DNA from: CAVPDA01 sp963702495
GTDB lineage: Bacteria > Pseudomonadota > Gammaproteobacteria > Burkholderiales > Rhodocyclaceae
Assembly (NCBI GenBank): GCA_963702495.1
Contig: CAVPDA010000003.1
Span: forward strand, 372,001 to 436,000
Direction of reading: 5' to 3'
Length of the DNA stretch: 64,000 bases
Positions 44,631 through 54,466 of this stretch are shown here, piece by piece; the first letter of the stretch is position 1; the number at the start of each line of letters is the position of its first letter. The translations under genes were made by a program, and so were the position numbers. The notes below the pieces were generated by a model. It had not been told where the DNA came from, did not search any database, and saw nothing but the letters and a program-made list of their open reading frames with translations.

Positions 44631-46652
44631 ATGCCTCCTTCCCATCCCCTGCTCCATACCCGGCCGGCTTGCGGCCGCGGCAAGGTCGTCACAGCCGCCG
44701 AAGCAGTACGCCTGATCCACAGCGGCGACACGGTGGCCACCGCGGGTTTCGTCGGCATCGGCTTCGCCGAGGGTATCGCCGTCGCCCTGGAGGAACGCTT
44801 CCTCGCCGAGCGCGAGACCGATCCCCACGGCGTCGGCACGCCGCGCGACCTCACCCTCGTCTACGCCGCCGGCCAGGGCGATGGCAAGGAGCGCGGACTC
44901 AATCACCTCGGCCACCCAGGGCTGGTGAAGCGCGTGATCGGCGGCCACTGGGGACTGGTGCCCAAACTTCAGGAACTGGCCATCACCGACCGCATCGAGG
45001 CTTACAACCTGCCGCAGGGCGTGATCACTCACCTGTTTCGCGACATCGCTGCCGGCAAACCCGGACACCTGTCGCGCATCGGCCTCGGCACCTTCGTCGA
45101 TCCGCGCCACGGGGGCGGCAAGCTGAATGGCCGCACCACGGAGGACGTCGTCGCACTGCTCACCCTCGATGGCCAGGAATACCTGCTGTACAAGGCGTTT
45201 CCAATCCATGTCGGCATCGTGCGCGGTACCACGGCGGATCCCGAAGGCAACGTCACGATGGAAAAGGAGGCGCTGACGCTGGAGGCGCTGGCGATCGCCA
45301 TGGCCGCCCACAACTCCGACGGCATCGTCATCGTGCAGGTCGAGCGCATCGCCGAGCGCGGCTCGCTGCACCCGCGCCAGGTGAAGATTCCCGGCGTGCT
45401 GGTGGACTGCGTGGTGGTGGCGGAAGACCCGAAGCACCACATGCAGACCTTCGTCGAGCAATACAACCCGGGATACTCCGGGGAGATCCGGGTGCCGCTC
45501 GCGTCGATCCCACCGATCCCGCTGGACGAACGCAAGATCATCGCGCGCCGCGCCGCCCTGGAACTCAAAGCGAACAGTGTGGTGAATCTCGGCATCGGCA
45601 TGCCCGAAGGGGTGTCGGCCGTCGCCAACGAGGAGAAGATCCTCGATCTGATGACCCTCACCGCCGAGCCCGGCGTGATCGGCGGCATGCCGGCCTCCGG
45701 GCTGAACTTCGGCGCCGCCGTGAACACCCAGGCGATCATCGACCAGCCCTACCAGTTCGATTTCTACGACGGCGGCGGCCTGGACATCGCGTTTCTCGGC
45801 CTGGCCCAGGCCGACCGCCACGGCAACCTCAATGTCAGCCGCTTCGGAACCCGGCTCGCCGGCGCCGGCGGTTTCATCAACATCTCGCAGTGCGCGAAGA
45901 AGGTGGTCTTCGTCGGCACGTTCACGGCCGGCGGCCTGGAGATCGCGGTTAGCGACGGCAAACTGCAGATCGTGCAGGAGGGCCGTGCGCGCAAGTTCGT
46001 GGCCGAGGTGGAACATCGCACCTTCAGCGGCGAGCAGGCCGTCAGCCGCGGCACACCGGTTCTCTACATCACCGAGCGCTGCGTCTTTCGCTTGGCCGGG
46101 GATGGCATCGAACTGGCCGAAATCGCACCGGGAATCGACCTCGAGCGGGACATCCTGGCACAGATGGAATTCACGCCCATCATCGCGCAGGCGCCCCGCC
46201 TGATGGACGAGCGAATCTTCCGGCCCGAAGCCATGGGTCTGGGTGAGGAACTGTTCGACGTACCGCTGGAGCAACGACTGACGTTCGATCCGCAGCAGAG
46301 CATCTTCTTCGTGAATTTCGAGGGCCTCAAGGTGCGCACGCGCGACGATGTCGAGCGCATCCGCAGGGAAGTGGAAAGGCACCTCGTACCCATCGGACAC
46401 AAGGTCGCGGCGATCGTGAACTACGACAATTTCTCCATCGCCCCGGAACTGATGGAGGAGTACATCGGCATGGTGAAGGGAATCGTGGAGCGCTTCTACA
46501 CCGGAGTGACGCGCTACACGACCAGCACATTCCTGCGCATGAAGCTGGGCGAAGCCCTGGCCAAGCGGCATGTCGCGCCCCACATCTACGAGAGCGCCGA
46601 CGAGGCGCGCGCCCACCTGCTGGAACTCGAAACACAAGCCGCGAAATCATGA
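44631..46652 (+). CDS. Acyl-CoA:acetate/3-ketoacid CoA-transferase with C-terminal extension
   Basis: Family I CoA-transferase, a single chain carrying both alpha and beta halves, resembling YdiF and propionate CoA-transferase. The alpha half has VTAAEAVRLIHSGDTVATAGFVG and GVGTPRDLTLVYAAGQGDG; the beta half has NLGIGMPEGVSAVA and LTAEPGVIGGMP, whose Glu is the probable catalytic residue. At 673 aa it is about 150 residues longer than the 510-530 of YdiF; the extra C-terminal part (from about residue 525) has a DVERIRREVERHLVPIGHKV segment. Likely in short-chain acyl-CoA or PHA precursor metabolism. Confidence 0.85.
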   Translation: MPPSHPLLHTRPACGRGKVVTAAEAVRLIHSGDTVATAGFVGIGFAEGIAVALEERFLAERETDPHGVGTPRDLTLVYAAGQGDGKERGLNHLGHPGLVKRVIGGHWGLVPKLQELAITDRIEAYNLPQGVITHLFRDIAAGKPGHLSRIGLGTFVDPRHGGGKLNGRTTEDVVALLTLDGQEYLLYKAFPIHVGIVRGTTADPEGNVTMEKEALTLEALAIAMAAHNSDGIVIVQVERIAERGSLHPRQVKIPGVLVDCVVVAEDPKHHMQTFVEQYNPGYSGEIRVPLASIPPIPLDERKIIARRAALELKANSVVNLGIGMPEGVSAVANEEKILDLMTLTAEPGVIGGMPASGLNFGAAVNTQAIIDQPYQFDFYDGGGLDIAFLGLAQADRHGNLNVSRFGTRLAGAGGFINISQCAKKVVFVGTFTAGGLEIAVSDGKLQIVQEGRARKFVAEVEHRTFSGEQAVSRGTPVLYITERCVFRLAGDGIELAEIAPGIDLERDILAQMEFTPIIAQAPRLMDERIFRPEAMGLGEELFDVPLEQRLTFDPQQSIFFVNFEGLKVRTRDDVERIRREVERHLVPIGHKVAAIVNYDNFSIAPELMEEYIGMVKGIVERFYTGVTRYTTSTFLRMKLGEALAKRHVAPHIYESADEARAHLLELETQAAKS

Positions 46653-46763
46653 GGCGCCGCCGCCGTGCCATTCCCCGGCCTGCCGCGAACAGCGGGTTTA
46701 TGCTAAATTCAGCTTAGGGACGCATAAGCAGGCTCGATTAACCCGCAACCGACCGGAGGATCC

Positions 46764-47307
46764 ATGACCACCAAACCGCAGGAACAATTCAGCGAACTCC
46801 AGCAGAGGAACCTCGATGCCGCCATGCGGCTCGCCCAACTGTCCATCGAGAACTCCCAACGCATCATGGAGCTTCAGGTCGAGACGGCCAAGGCGCTGTT
46901 CCAGGAGGGCGTGCAGAGCGCGAAAGCGCTGACCGAGGTCAAGGACCCCAAGGCGGCGCTGGAATTGCGCACCGAGTATGCCCGCACCACCACCGAAACG
47001 ATGCTTGGCGGCCGCGCGCCGGATCGCCGAGATCGCGACGGAAACCCAGTCCGAGTTCGGCAAGCTGATGAGCGGACAGATGATGGGCGGCGGGAAGGAG
47101 ATGGCAGAGGCCATGCAAAAGATGTTCAGCTTCAATCCGTCCGCCGGCCAGGCGGCGCAGACGGCCATGGGATCCCTGCAGCAGGCGATGGACATGGCGC
47201 GCAGCGCCTTCGAGCAGATCACCCGCGTCTCCACCGACACCTTCGAAAGCCTCGGCAGTGCGGCCACCGGCGGCGCCAAGCGCGGCGGCAAGGGCAAGGG
47301 CGACTGA
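46764..47307 (+). CDS. phaP: Phasin family protein (one-base insertion near 47,008)
   Basis: Coats polyhydroxyalkanoate granules. The N-terminal part MTTKPQEQFSELQQRNLDAAMRLAQ, SIENSQRIMELQVETAKALF and the C-terminal part RRIAEIATETQSEFGKLM, FNPSAGQAAQTAMGSLQQAMD are in different frames; removing one G from CTTGGCGGCC restores ETMLAAARRIAEI and a 180-aa amphipathic helical phasin. It ends in a basic GAKRGGKGKGD tail. A good GGAGGA ribosome site precedes the ATG. Confidence 0.88.
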
Positions 47308-47421
47308 CACACGTCTCTCGGGGACCCCGGACGCTGCGCTCCGGAGCGCCGGGCGTCCTTCTGCGGCGCGACTCCTCGCTGGACTCGCCGCCGCAGGAAC
47401 TCGTAATGGCAGGATCCCGGC

Positions 47422-47871
47422 TTACTGCCAGCGCTGCGCGGCCCGGTCATCGGCGGCGCGCGCCTCGACCCAGCGCTCGCCCTGCGCTGTCTGCTCCTTC
47501 TTCCAGAACGGCGCGCGGGTCTTGAGGTAGTCCATGATGAACTCGCACGCGGCGAAGGCGTCGCCGCGATGCGCGCCGGCCGCCACCACCAGCACGATGC
47601 GATCGCCCGGCGCCAGCTTTCCGTGGCGATGAATCACCAGCACGTCCGCAAGATCCCAGCGTGCGCGCGCCTGGGCGACGATGTCTTCCAGGGCACGTTC
47701 CGTCATTCCCGGATAATGCTCCAGGGTCATGCCGCTGACGCCGCTGTCGTCATTGACGTTGCGCACCAGGCCGACGAAGCTCGCCACCGCGCCGATCGCA
47801 GGATTGCCCTGCGTCATCCGCTCCACCTCCAGGCCGAGATCGAAGTCGCCCGCCTGCACCCGTACCGTCAT
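47422..47871 (-). CDS. moaE: Molybdopterin synthase catalytic subunit
   Basis: Large subunit of molybdopterin synthase (149 aa), which transfers sulfur from MoaD thiocarboxylate to precursor Z (cPMP). It has AIGAVASFVGLVRN, the LEHYPGM motif, VIHRHGKLAPGD and the catalytic-lysine region APFWKKEQT with the end motif RWVEAR. The start at 47871 is two bases after the moaD stop, and upstream in-frame sequence is moaD in another frame. Confidence 0.93.
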   Translation of the reverse strand: MTVRVQAGDFDLGLEVERMTQGNPAIGAVASFVGLVRNVNDDSGVSGMTLEHYPGMTERALEDIVAQARARWDLADVLVIHRHGKLAPGDRIVLVVAAGAHRGDAFAACEFIMDYLKTRAPFWKKEQTAQGERWVEARAADDRAAQRWQ

Positions 47872-47873
47872 GC

Positions 47874-48128
47874 TCAGCCTCCCGTCACCGGCGGGAAGAA
47901 GGCGATCTCGTCGCCATCGCGGATCGACGTGTGGGGCTCGGCCATGCGCTGATTGACCGCCACGCGCAGGCTCCTGCCCTGCGCCAGCGCGTCCCACGCC
48001 CCGCCGCGCCGCAGCAGGTGCATGCGCAGATCCGCCACCGTGCCGATCTGCGGCGCCAGTGCCATTTCTTCCGCGCTCTGCCCGACGGCCTCGCGCAGCC
48101 CGGCGAAATAGAGGATTCGCACGCTCAT
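47874..48128 (-). CDS. moaD: Molybdopterin synthase sulfur carrier subunit
   Basis: Ubiquitin-fold small subunit (84 aa). MSVRILYFAGLREAVG is the first beta hairpin and the C-terminal GG (FFPPVTGG) is the site adenylated by MoeB and thiocarboxylated. It lies four bases after moeA and two before moaE in the Moco operon. Confidence 0.93.
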   Translation of the reverse strand: MSVRILYFAGLREAVGQSAEEMALAPQIGTVADLRMHLLRRGGAWDALAQGRSLRVAVNQRMAEPHTSIRDGDEIAFFPPVTGG

Positions 48129-48132
48129 GGAA

Positions 48133-49351
48133 TCAGTATAACAACTCGCAAAAGGGCAGAAAGCGCAGCGTGTCGCCGCGTCGGATCGGCTGCCCCGGCG
48201 GGTTGTCGATCAGGCCGTCGCCCCAGACCGTGGAGGTGAGCACCGCCGAACTCTGGTTGGGGAAGAGGTCGACTCCTCCGGCCTCGTTGCGGCGCCCGCG
48301 CAGGAACTCGCGGCGCGGATCCGGCCTCGGCCAGTCGAAATCGGCGCGCAGCGCCAGCGCCTGCGGCGTCACCTCGTCGCACCCCCTGCAGGCGCAGGAT
48401 GAAGGGGCGCACCAGCAGCAGGAACGTGACGAAGCTCGACACCGGATTCCCCGGCAGGCCGATGAACGACGCCCCTCTTCCCTCCGCCCCCACGCGGCCG
48501 AACGCGAGCGGCTTGCCGGGCTTGATGGCGATCTTCCACAGTTCGAGCGCGCCCTCGGCCTGCACCGCCGGCTTGACGTGGTCCTCCTCGCCCACCGACA
48601 CGCCGCCGCTGGTGACGATCAGGTCGTGCCCGGCCGCGGCCTCACGCAGCACGCCGCGGGTGGCGTCGAGCTTGTCGGGGACGATGCCGAAGTCGGTCAC
48701 CTCGCAGCCGAGCCGGTCGAGCAGCCCGCGCAACAGGTAGCGGTTCGAGTTGTAGATGGCGCCGGCGGGCAGCGGCTCGCCCGGCATGACCAGTTCGTCT
48801 CCGGTGAAGAACACCGCCACCCGGACGCGCCGGAACAGCGGCAGCCGCGCCAGTCCGACCGAGGCCGCCAGTCCCGCCTGCTGCGGGCCGATGCGCGAGC
48901 CTGCCGCCAGGATCTCGGCCCCGGCCCGGATGTCCTCTCCGGCGCGCCGAATCCACTCACCGGCATGCGGAACATGATTGATCGTCACTTCGCCACCATG
49001 ATGCTCGACCAGTTCCTGCATGACCACGGCATCGGCGCCGGGCGGGATCGGAGCACCGGTGAAGATGCGCGCCGTGCTGCCGGCCGCGAGCGGCGCGCCG
49101 ACGCTGCCCGCGGGTATGCGCTGCGCCAGCCGCAGCCGGGTTCCGGGCGCCGGCACGTCGGCGCAGCGCAGCGCATAACCGTCCATCGACGAGTTGTCCA
49201 GCGGCGGCACATCGAGGCTCGAAACCTGCCCCTGCGCCAGCACCCGGCCGCCGGCAGCGAGCGTATCCACCACCTCCGTTTCCGCGGGCGGCCGAGCGCC
49301 GGCCAAAAGCCGCGCCAACGCCTCGTCGAAGCTCAGCAGACCGGAGTTCAT
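48133..49351 (-). CDS. moeA: Molybdopterin molybdenumtransferase MoeA (insertion near 48,384)
   Basis: Inserts molybdate into adenylated molybdopterin. The product starts MNSGLLSFDEALARLL, with PPLDNSSMDGYALR, GAPIPPGADAVVMQE, FTGDELVMPG, VTSGGVSVGEEDHV and LPGNPVSSFVTF. After LRLQG the frame breaks; a run of five C (plus strand 48382-48386) is one base too long. Correcting it gives GCDEVTPQALALRADFDW and the C-terminal domain ending ELLY, 405 aa in all. It overlaps mobB by four bases. Confidence 0.92.
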
Positions 49352-49845
49352 TGCTTCAATCCAAGATGGCGCATGACGAAATCCGTGATTCCATCGTAGT
49401 CGTTCAGGTCGAGCAGCGGCAGCGGCACGCCGATCTTCTCGTCGCTCGCCACGGCCACGATGTTCGGGTTGCCGGGATACAGCGGCGGCCGCCCGTGGGC
49501 GGGGCGATACACCTCCAGCTTCGGTATCGCCGCCGCCTTGTAGCCCTCCACCAGCACCAGATCGCAGGGCGACAGGATTTTGAGTTGATCCGCCAGCGCC
49601 GGTTCCGCCCGGCCGCGCAGCTCGTGCATCAGCACCCAGCGCTGATTCGAGGTAAGCAGAACTTCGGTGCAACCCGCCTCGCGGTGGCGGTAGGAATCCT
49701 TGCCCGGACGATCGATGTCGAAACCATGGTGGGCATGCTTGATGAGCGATACCAACAGCCCTTCCATGACGAAGCGCGGGATCAGATTCTCGATCAGGGT
49801 GGTCTTCCCCGATCCCGAATAGCCGGCGAAGCCGAATATCTTCAT
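49348..49845 (-). CDS. mobB: Molybdopterin-guanine dinucleotide biosynthesis protein MobB
   Basis: P-loop GTPase-like helper of MGD cofactor formation (165 aa). Walker A is FAGYSGSGKTTLIENLIP at the N terminus; the family segment IKHAHHGFDIDRPGKDSYRHREAG and LVLVEGYKAAAIPKLEVYR follow. It is the first gene of the mobB-moeA-moaD-moaE operon; mobA and the moaA/moaC genes are not in the window. Confidence 0.93.
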   Translation of the reverse strand: MKIFGFAGYSGSGKTTLIENLIPRFVMEGLLVSLIKHAHHGFDIDRPGKDSYRHREAGCTEVLLTSNQRWVLMHELRGRAEPALADQLKILSPCDLVLVEGYKAAAIPKLEVYRPAHGRPPLYPGNPNIVAVASDEKIGVPLPLLDLNDYDGITDFVMRHLGLKQ

Positions 49846-49881
49846 TGCGGCGACGCTCCCGCGAGCGCAGAGGAGACTGGA

Positions 49882-51267
49882 CTAGTCACGTTCCAAGTGC
49901 TCCCCAAGTCCGAGAGCTGCCACATCCGCTGCGCAGGGCACGGTCAGCACCGGAGCGAAGCCGCCACCGGGGGTGCGGAAGTTGGTGGTCTGCCCCTGGT
50001 AGAGCCGCGCCGAGATGAGCTGGACGCGGCCGCGATAGACGTAATTGCGCAGATCAACCTTGAGGTCCACCGGTGTTTCGTCGACCTCGATGCGGCGCTC
50101 GCTGGGCGGAACCAGCGCCTGGGCGACATAGGTGCCGTCGAGGATGTCCTCGAACACCCGCCGCGTCACCTTGTCGCCGCGATAGGCGGCGCGGCTGCCG
50201 TAACCCGCGGCCGGCTTGAAGAAGAGTTGCTTGCGCCGCTGCCAAAGAGCCTCCGCCTGATCGCGCGCCACCGCTTCCGTGCGCGGGATCCCCGACAGCA
50301 GGATCTCGCGCATTGCCGCATCGACGCCGAATGCCGCCAGCGCTGCGTCATCGGTGAGGGCGATCAGGTTGCGCTTGTCGGCGTACAGGGCGTGGGCGCG
50401 CGGATGCGGCGTCACCACCACGGCGCCGGACAGGTAGGCTTCGCGCAGCACGGCGGCATTGCCCGCCTCCAGCCCGAAATCGGTGAGGCGGTTGTAGACG
50501 AGCCCGATGCGCTCCTCGCCGCGCCACAACGCGCCGTCCTGGAACGACAGATCTTCCGGATCGCAGATGATGGCGGGAATGCCGTGGCGCTCGAACAGAT
50601 GCTGGAACAGCAGGAATTCCGGCGCCAGGTACTGCTCCTGGGGCGACTCGTCCACGATGGCGATGCGCGCCAGCGGCAAGCTGCCGTGCTCGAGGCGCCA
50701 CTCTTCGCGGAACATGTCGACGAACACCCGCTCCAGCGAACCGGAGCCGACCAGGCCCGGCAGCATCGCCGCCACCGAGTCGCAGCAGGCCTGCTGCGCC
50801 CGCGCCAGAACCGCGTTGAGCAGCCCGCCACCGGCGTTGGTGTTGATCTCGATCAACTGCGGACCGTTGGCACCGAGATGGAAGTCATAGCCGAGAAACA
50901 CGCCCGCCGCCCGCGGCGCGAAGCGTGCCGCCGTCGGGGCATAGGCGAGCACATGGGACTGGTAGGACGGGGTCGCGACCGCCGCTTCGACCGCCGCGAC
51001 GATTCGCGCCATGCGCTCGATTTCCCGCTCGCCGACGAACACCGCCGATTCTGAAAACAGGTTCGGCCGGCCCTCGGCCATCATGCGCTGCAGGTCCGCC
51101 CCGCTCTCGTTCGCCGTGAGTTCGCGCTGCAGCAGCGCACGGTCCAGGGACAGGCACTGGCACACCCGGTTCAGCTTCGCCGCAAGCTGCGTGCAGGTCA
51201 GCCCGTGGGCCAGCCCGCCCTCCGTGACGGGCGGGATCAGCTCGCAACTGCCTTGGGGGTCGGCCAT
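49882..51267 (-). CDS. ATP-grasp-like protein of unknown substrate
   Basis: A 461-aa protein I do not recognise by name. It looks like an ATP-grasp ligase: FLGYDFHLGANGPQLIEINTNAGGG resembles the metal-binding acidic end of glutathione-synthetase-type enzymes, and KQLFFKPAAGYGSRAAYRGDKV followed by VAQALVPPSERRIE resembles the nucleotide-binding lysine and linker. The order of these blocks (acid end before the lysine block) suggests a circularly permuted ATP-grasp. It lies just upstream of mobB, 36 bases away, and in the same direction; a link to Moco synthesis is not implied. Confidence 0.6.
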   Translation of the reverse strand: MADPQGSCELIPPVTEGGLAHGLTCTQLAAKLNRVCQCLSLDRALLQRELTANESGADLQRMMAEGRPNLFSESAVFVGEREIERMARIVAAVEAAVATPSYQSHVLAYAPTAARFAPRAAGVFLGYDFHLGANGPQLIEINTNAGGGLLNAVLARAQQACCDSVAAMLPGLVGSGSLERVFVDMFREEWRLEHGSLPLARIAIVDESPQEQYLAPEFLLFQHLFERHGIPAIICDPEDLSFQDGALWRGEERIGLVYNRLTDFGLEAGNAAVLREAYLSGAVVVTPHPRAHALYADKRNLIALTDDAALAAFGVDAAMREILLSGIPRTEAVARDQAEALWQRRKQLFFKPAAGYGSRAAYRGDKVTRRVFEDILDGTYVAQALVPPSERRIEVDETPVDLKVDLRNYVYRGRVQLISARLYQGQTTNFRTPGGGFAPVLTVPCAADVAALGLGEHLERD

Positions 51268-51399
51268 CGGGATGTCGGGTCAGGATTCGGAGTCCGCTTG
51301 CGCACCGGCCGGCGCCGTCCAAGCCGCGCCCGGCATCGCGCAATCCGATTCTAGCATCGCCGGCGCCCTGCTCCGCGGCGTGCCGCCCTGCAGCCGGAC

Positions 51400-53337
51400 C
51401 TAGTCATCGCGTTCGACCGCGGCGAAGAACGACTGCACTTCGGACAAGTCCCGCGTGCGCCGCATCGGCGGCAGGCTGCGCCACACCCTGCGGCCGTAGG
51501 GACGGGAGATGAGGCGCGGATCGCAGATCATGAGCACGCCGCGGTCCGTCTCGTCGCGGATGAGGCGGCCGGCGCCCTGCTTGACGCTGATCACCGCCCG
51601 CGGCAGCTGGTACTCCATGAAGGCGTTGCGCCCCATCGCCCGCAGGTGGGCGATGCGGGCCGCCAGCACCGGATCGTCCGGCGGCGCGAACGGCAGCTTG
51701 TCGATGATGACCAGCGACAGGGCCTCGCCCCGCACGTCCACGCCTTCCCAGAAGCTCTGGCTCGCCACCAGCACCGCATTGCCGAGACGGCGGAAGCGCG
51801 CCAGCAGTTCGCTCTTCGAGCCGTCGCCCTGCAGCAGCAGCGGCGAAGCGAAGGTGTCCTGCGCAAAACGCGCCGCCAGCAGTTCATGGATGCGCCGCAT
51901 CGCCCGCAGCGAGGTGCACAGCACGAAGGCGCGGCCGCCGGCGGCGCGGATCACCGGATACGCCGCGTCCGCGACGGCACCGTTGTACTCCGCGCTGTTG
52001 GGATCGGGCATGCCCTGGGGCGCATAGAGCAGCGACTGGTTGGCGTAGTCGAAGGGACTGCCCCAGCATCCCGTCGCCGCCCCCTGCAGGCCCAGTTCGC
52101 CGCAGTAGTGGCCGAAGTCCTGCTCCACCGCCAGGGTGGCGGAGGTGAAGATCCAGGCGCGCGGATGGCCTTCCATCTGGCGCCGGAAGATGTCCGCCAC
52201 CATCAGCGGTGTGATGTTCAGCGCCAGGGCCTGGGAGAAGACTTCGGCCCAGCGCACCACGTCCGGCGCCTCGGGGTTGCGCCAGCGCGCCAGCCGCGCC
52301 GCCAGATCCTGGCTGCGGCGCCAGCAGTTGGCGAGCCCTTCCGAGCGCTCGGCCTGGCTTTCGAGAGTGTCCCCGAAGCGCTTCATCTCTTCCGTCAGCT
52401 GACCCAGCGCCCCCTGGAAGCCATCGCTGCCCTGCAGCTGGGCAAGGGAAAGCCGGGCCCCCTCTTCCCGCAGCGCGAGACGCAGATCGCGCGCGCCCTT
52501 CTCCAGCGTGCGCGCCGCTTCGGGCAGGGCAGGAAAATCCTTCGCCGCCGCCAGCGCCTCCACCCTCGTGTCGCGCGCCAGCTCCAGCACCTGCGCCGTG
52601 GATACCGACTCGCCGAAGAACAGCGTGGCGGTTTCCGGAAGCTGGTGGGCCTCGTCGAAGATCACCGCGTTGCAGGCCGGCAGCAGCTCGGCCGTGCCTT
52701 CGTCGCGCAGCATGACATCGGCAAAGAAGAGATGGTGGTTCACCACCACCACGTCCGCCGCCAGCGCCTCGCGCCGCGCCTTCATGACGAAACAATCCTT
52801 GATGCGGGGGCACTCCTGGCCCAGGCAGTTGTCGCGGGTCGAGGTGGCGAGCGTCCACGCCCCCGAGTTCTCCGGCACGGTGGCCAGTTCGCCCTTGTCG
52901 CCGCTGTTGGAGATCGCTGCGAAGCGCGCGATGCGCTGGATGTGGGCGACCTCGTCGCGGTTGAGGAAACGTCCGTCGCCGAGGGCGCGCTCGAGGTGGT
53001 AGTGGCACACATAGTTGGCGCGGCCCTTGAGCAGGGCCGTGGTCGCCGCCACGCGGAGCGCGTCCCGCACCGTTGGCAGGTCACGCTGGTAGAGCTGATC
53101 CTGGAGCGTCTTGGTACCGGTGGAGATGATGACCTTGCCGCCGGCGAGCAGAGCTGGCACCAAGTAGGCGAAAGTCTTGCCGGTGCCAGTGCCGGCCTCC
53201 GCCACCAGCACCGAGTTGGCGGCGAGCGCCTCCGCCACGCGGCCCGCCATCTCGACCTGCTGCGGCCGCACGCGGTAGCCCGCGATAGCCCGCGCCAGGG
53301 GCCCATCGGCGCAAAAGGCCTCGATCGGATTCAGCAC
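51400..53337 (-). CDS. dinG: DinG/YoaA-family ATP-dependent helicase
   Basis: XPD-like superfamily 2 DNA helicase with an iron-sulfur cluster (645 aa). Motifs: Walker A AEAGTGTGKTFAYL, cluster cysteines in NYVCHYH and DNCLGQECPRIKDC, DEAH as IFDEAHQLPE, and the C-terminal helicase blocks WEGVDVRG and QGAGRLIRDETDRG. A GTG at 53337 gives MLNPIEAFCADGPLARAIAGY, which fits homologues; a TTG at 53361 is the alternative. Longer readings run into the upstream PPIase gene. YoaA-type rather than classical DinG cannot be separated by eye. Confidence 0.85.
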   Translation of the reverse strand: MLNPIEAFCADGPLARAIAGYRVRPQQVEMAGRVAEALAANSVLVAEAGTGTGKTFAYLVPALLAGGKVIISTGTKTLQDQLYQRDLPTVRDALRVAATTALLKGRANYVCHYHLERALGDGRFLNRDEVAHIQRIARFAAISNSGDKGELATVPENSGAWTLATSTRDNCLGQECPRIKDCFVMKARREALAADVVVVNHHLFFADVMLRDEGTAELLPACNAVIFDEAHQLPETATLFFGESVSTAQVLELARDTRVEALAAAKDFPALPEAARTLEKGARDLRLALREEGARLSLAQLQGSDGFQGALGQLTEEMKRFGDTLESQAERSEGLANCWRRSQDLAARLARWRNPEAPDVVRWAEVFSQALALNITPLMVADIFRRQMEGHPRAWIFTSATLAVEQDFGHYCGELGLQGAATGCWGSPFDYANQSLLYAPQGMPDPNSAEYNGAVADAAYPVIRAAGGRAFVLCTSLRAMRRIHELLAARFAQDTFASPLLLQGDGSKSELLARFRRLGNAVLVASQSFWEGVDVRGEALSLVIIDKLPFAPPDDPVLAARIAHLRAMGRNAFMEYQLPRAVISVKQGAGRLIRDETDRGVLMICDPRLISRPYGRRVWRSLPPMRRTRDLSEVQSFFAAVERDD

Positions 53338-53452
53338 GCCGGCATCGATGGTTCGCGGCAATGCCGCCGGCGCGGCGTCCGCCGATGCACGGGAGGGCCT
53401 GCCGGTGCCGGCACGCCGCGCCGCCCAGGGCGCGCCAACGCCGGGTTTCGAC

Positions 53453-54466
53453 CTACTTCGCCGCTCCCTGTGCCTTGCCTGCTCCAGCGCCCGGAGCGAC
53501 CGGCGGGTGCGCCGGCGGCTGGGCCGACGCAGCCGGAGCGGTCTGCGCCGGTGCGGCGTCGGCACCTTCCATCACCGACTTGCCCTTCTCCTCGGGCGCC
53601 CTGGCGAACTCGCCCAGATACTCGATCTTCGCCGCCTCGCGCAGCTTTTTCAGATCGCCGGAGGCAAGCTCGGTCCGCCGCTGGTTGGTCAGGAACTGCT
53701 CGATGAACTGGGCCGCCTGCTTCTCGTCCAGCGGCTGGGACTGGGAGGCGACCAACTGCACCACGAGCAGGCCGGAGGACGTCGGGATGACTGCCGTCTG
53801 CCCATCCTTGAGCTGGTGGAACTTGGGCAGGAGGTCGAGCGGGAGTTGCTCGGCCGGCTTGACGCCGGCATTGGTCGCGAACTGCACATTGTTGCTCTTG
53901 AGCCATTCGACGATATCGTTGAGCGACTTCGCCTTGCCCATTTGCGCCTGCAGCGCGGGCATGAAGTCCTCCTTGGCGTTGATGGCGATCTCGCGCAGGT
54001 TGTAGATGCGGCGCGCCTTGAACAGCTCCGGGTGCTTGTCGTAGTAGTCCTTGACCTCCTGCTCGGAAGGCTTCGCCGCCGCCGTCGCCGCCTGCTCCAG
54101 ATAGGCGCGCGACAGAATCTCGCGCGTCGCGGCATCGATCGCCTGGACCACGCGCGGGTCGGTGTCGAGCTTCTTGGCACGGGCCTGCTGGACCAGCAGT
54201 TCCTGGTCGATCAACCGGTCGAGAATCTGTCTGCCCGCTTGTTTCGCCTCGTCCTCCGGGATGCTGCCGGCACGCGCAAGCATGCCCTTGACCTGGTCGG
54301 CGGAGATTTCTTCCTTGTTCACCCTGGCCGCGGCCTGGGCAGCGGGCTTCTTTTCTGCGGCGACGGGGGCGGCCGGCTTCTTCTCGTCACTCTTGCCGCA
54401 CCCGGCAAGGGCGAGCGACACGGCGACGGCGATCAGGGCGGTGCGAGCGGGGGAAATTCGGTTCAT
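53453..54466 (-). CDS. EpsD-family peptidyl-prolyl cis-trans isomerase lipoprotein
   Basis: A 337-aa SurA/PpiD-like periplasmic protein. Signal peptide with lipobox LALAGC (Cys23), then an Ala/Lys/Pro-rich linker, an N-terminal SurA-like helical domain (about residues 48-150, QILDRLIDQELLVQQARAKKL) and a parvulin-type domain (about 150-270, YNLREIAINAKED, LKDGQTAVIPTSSGLLVVQLV). The C terminus is a low-complexity Ala/Pro tail. EpsD relatives belong to exopolysaccharide clusters, but no such cluster is next to it here. Confidence 0.83.
   Translation of the reverse strand: MNRISPARTALIAVAVSLALAGCGKSDEKKPAAPVAAEKKPAAQAAARVNKEEISADQVKGMLARAGSIPEDEAKQAGRQILDRLIDQELLVQQARAKKLDTDPRVVQAIDAATREILSRAYLEQAATAAAKPSEQEVKDYYDKHPELFKARRIYNLREIAINAKEDFMPALQAQMGKAKSLNDIVEWLKSNNVQFATNAGVKPAEQLPLDLLPKFHQLKDGQTAVIPTSSGLLVVQLVASQSQPLDEKQAAQFIEQFLTNQRRTELASGDLKKLREAAKIEYLGEFARAPEEKGKSVMEGADAAPAQTAPAASAQPPAHPPVAPGAGAGKAQGAAK

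Noticed and set aside
43482..46637. Minus-strand frame of 1051 codons covering the CoA-transferase and cyclase
   Set aside because: Only the last 299 codons (from 44381) are a real gene; the rest is antisense to the CoA-transferase.
47308..47421. Terminator between phasin and moaE
   Set aside because: GC-rich inverted repeats are present between the convergent genes, but no T-run follows on either strand.
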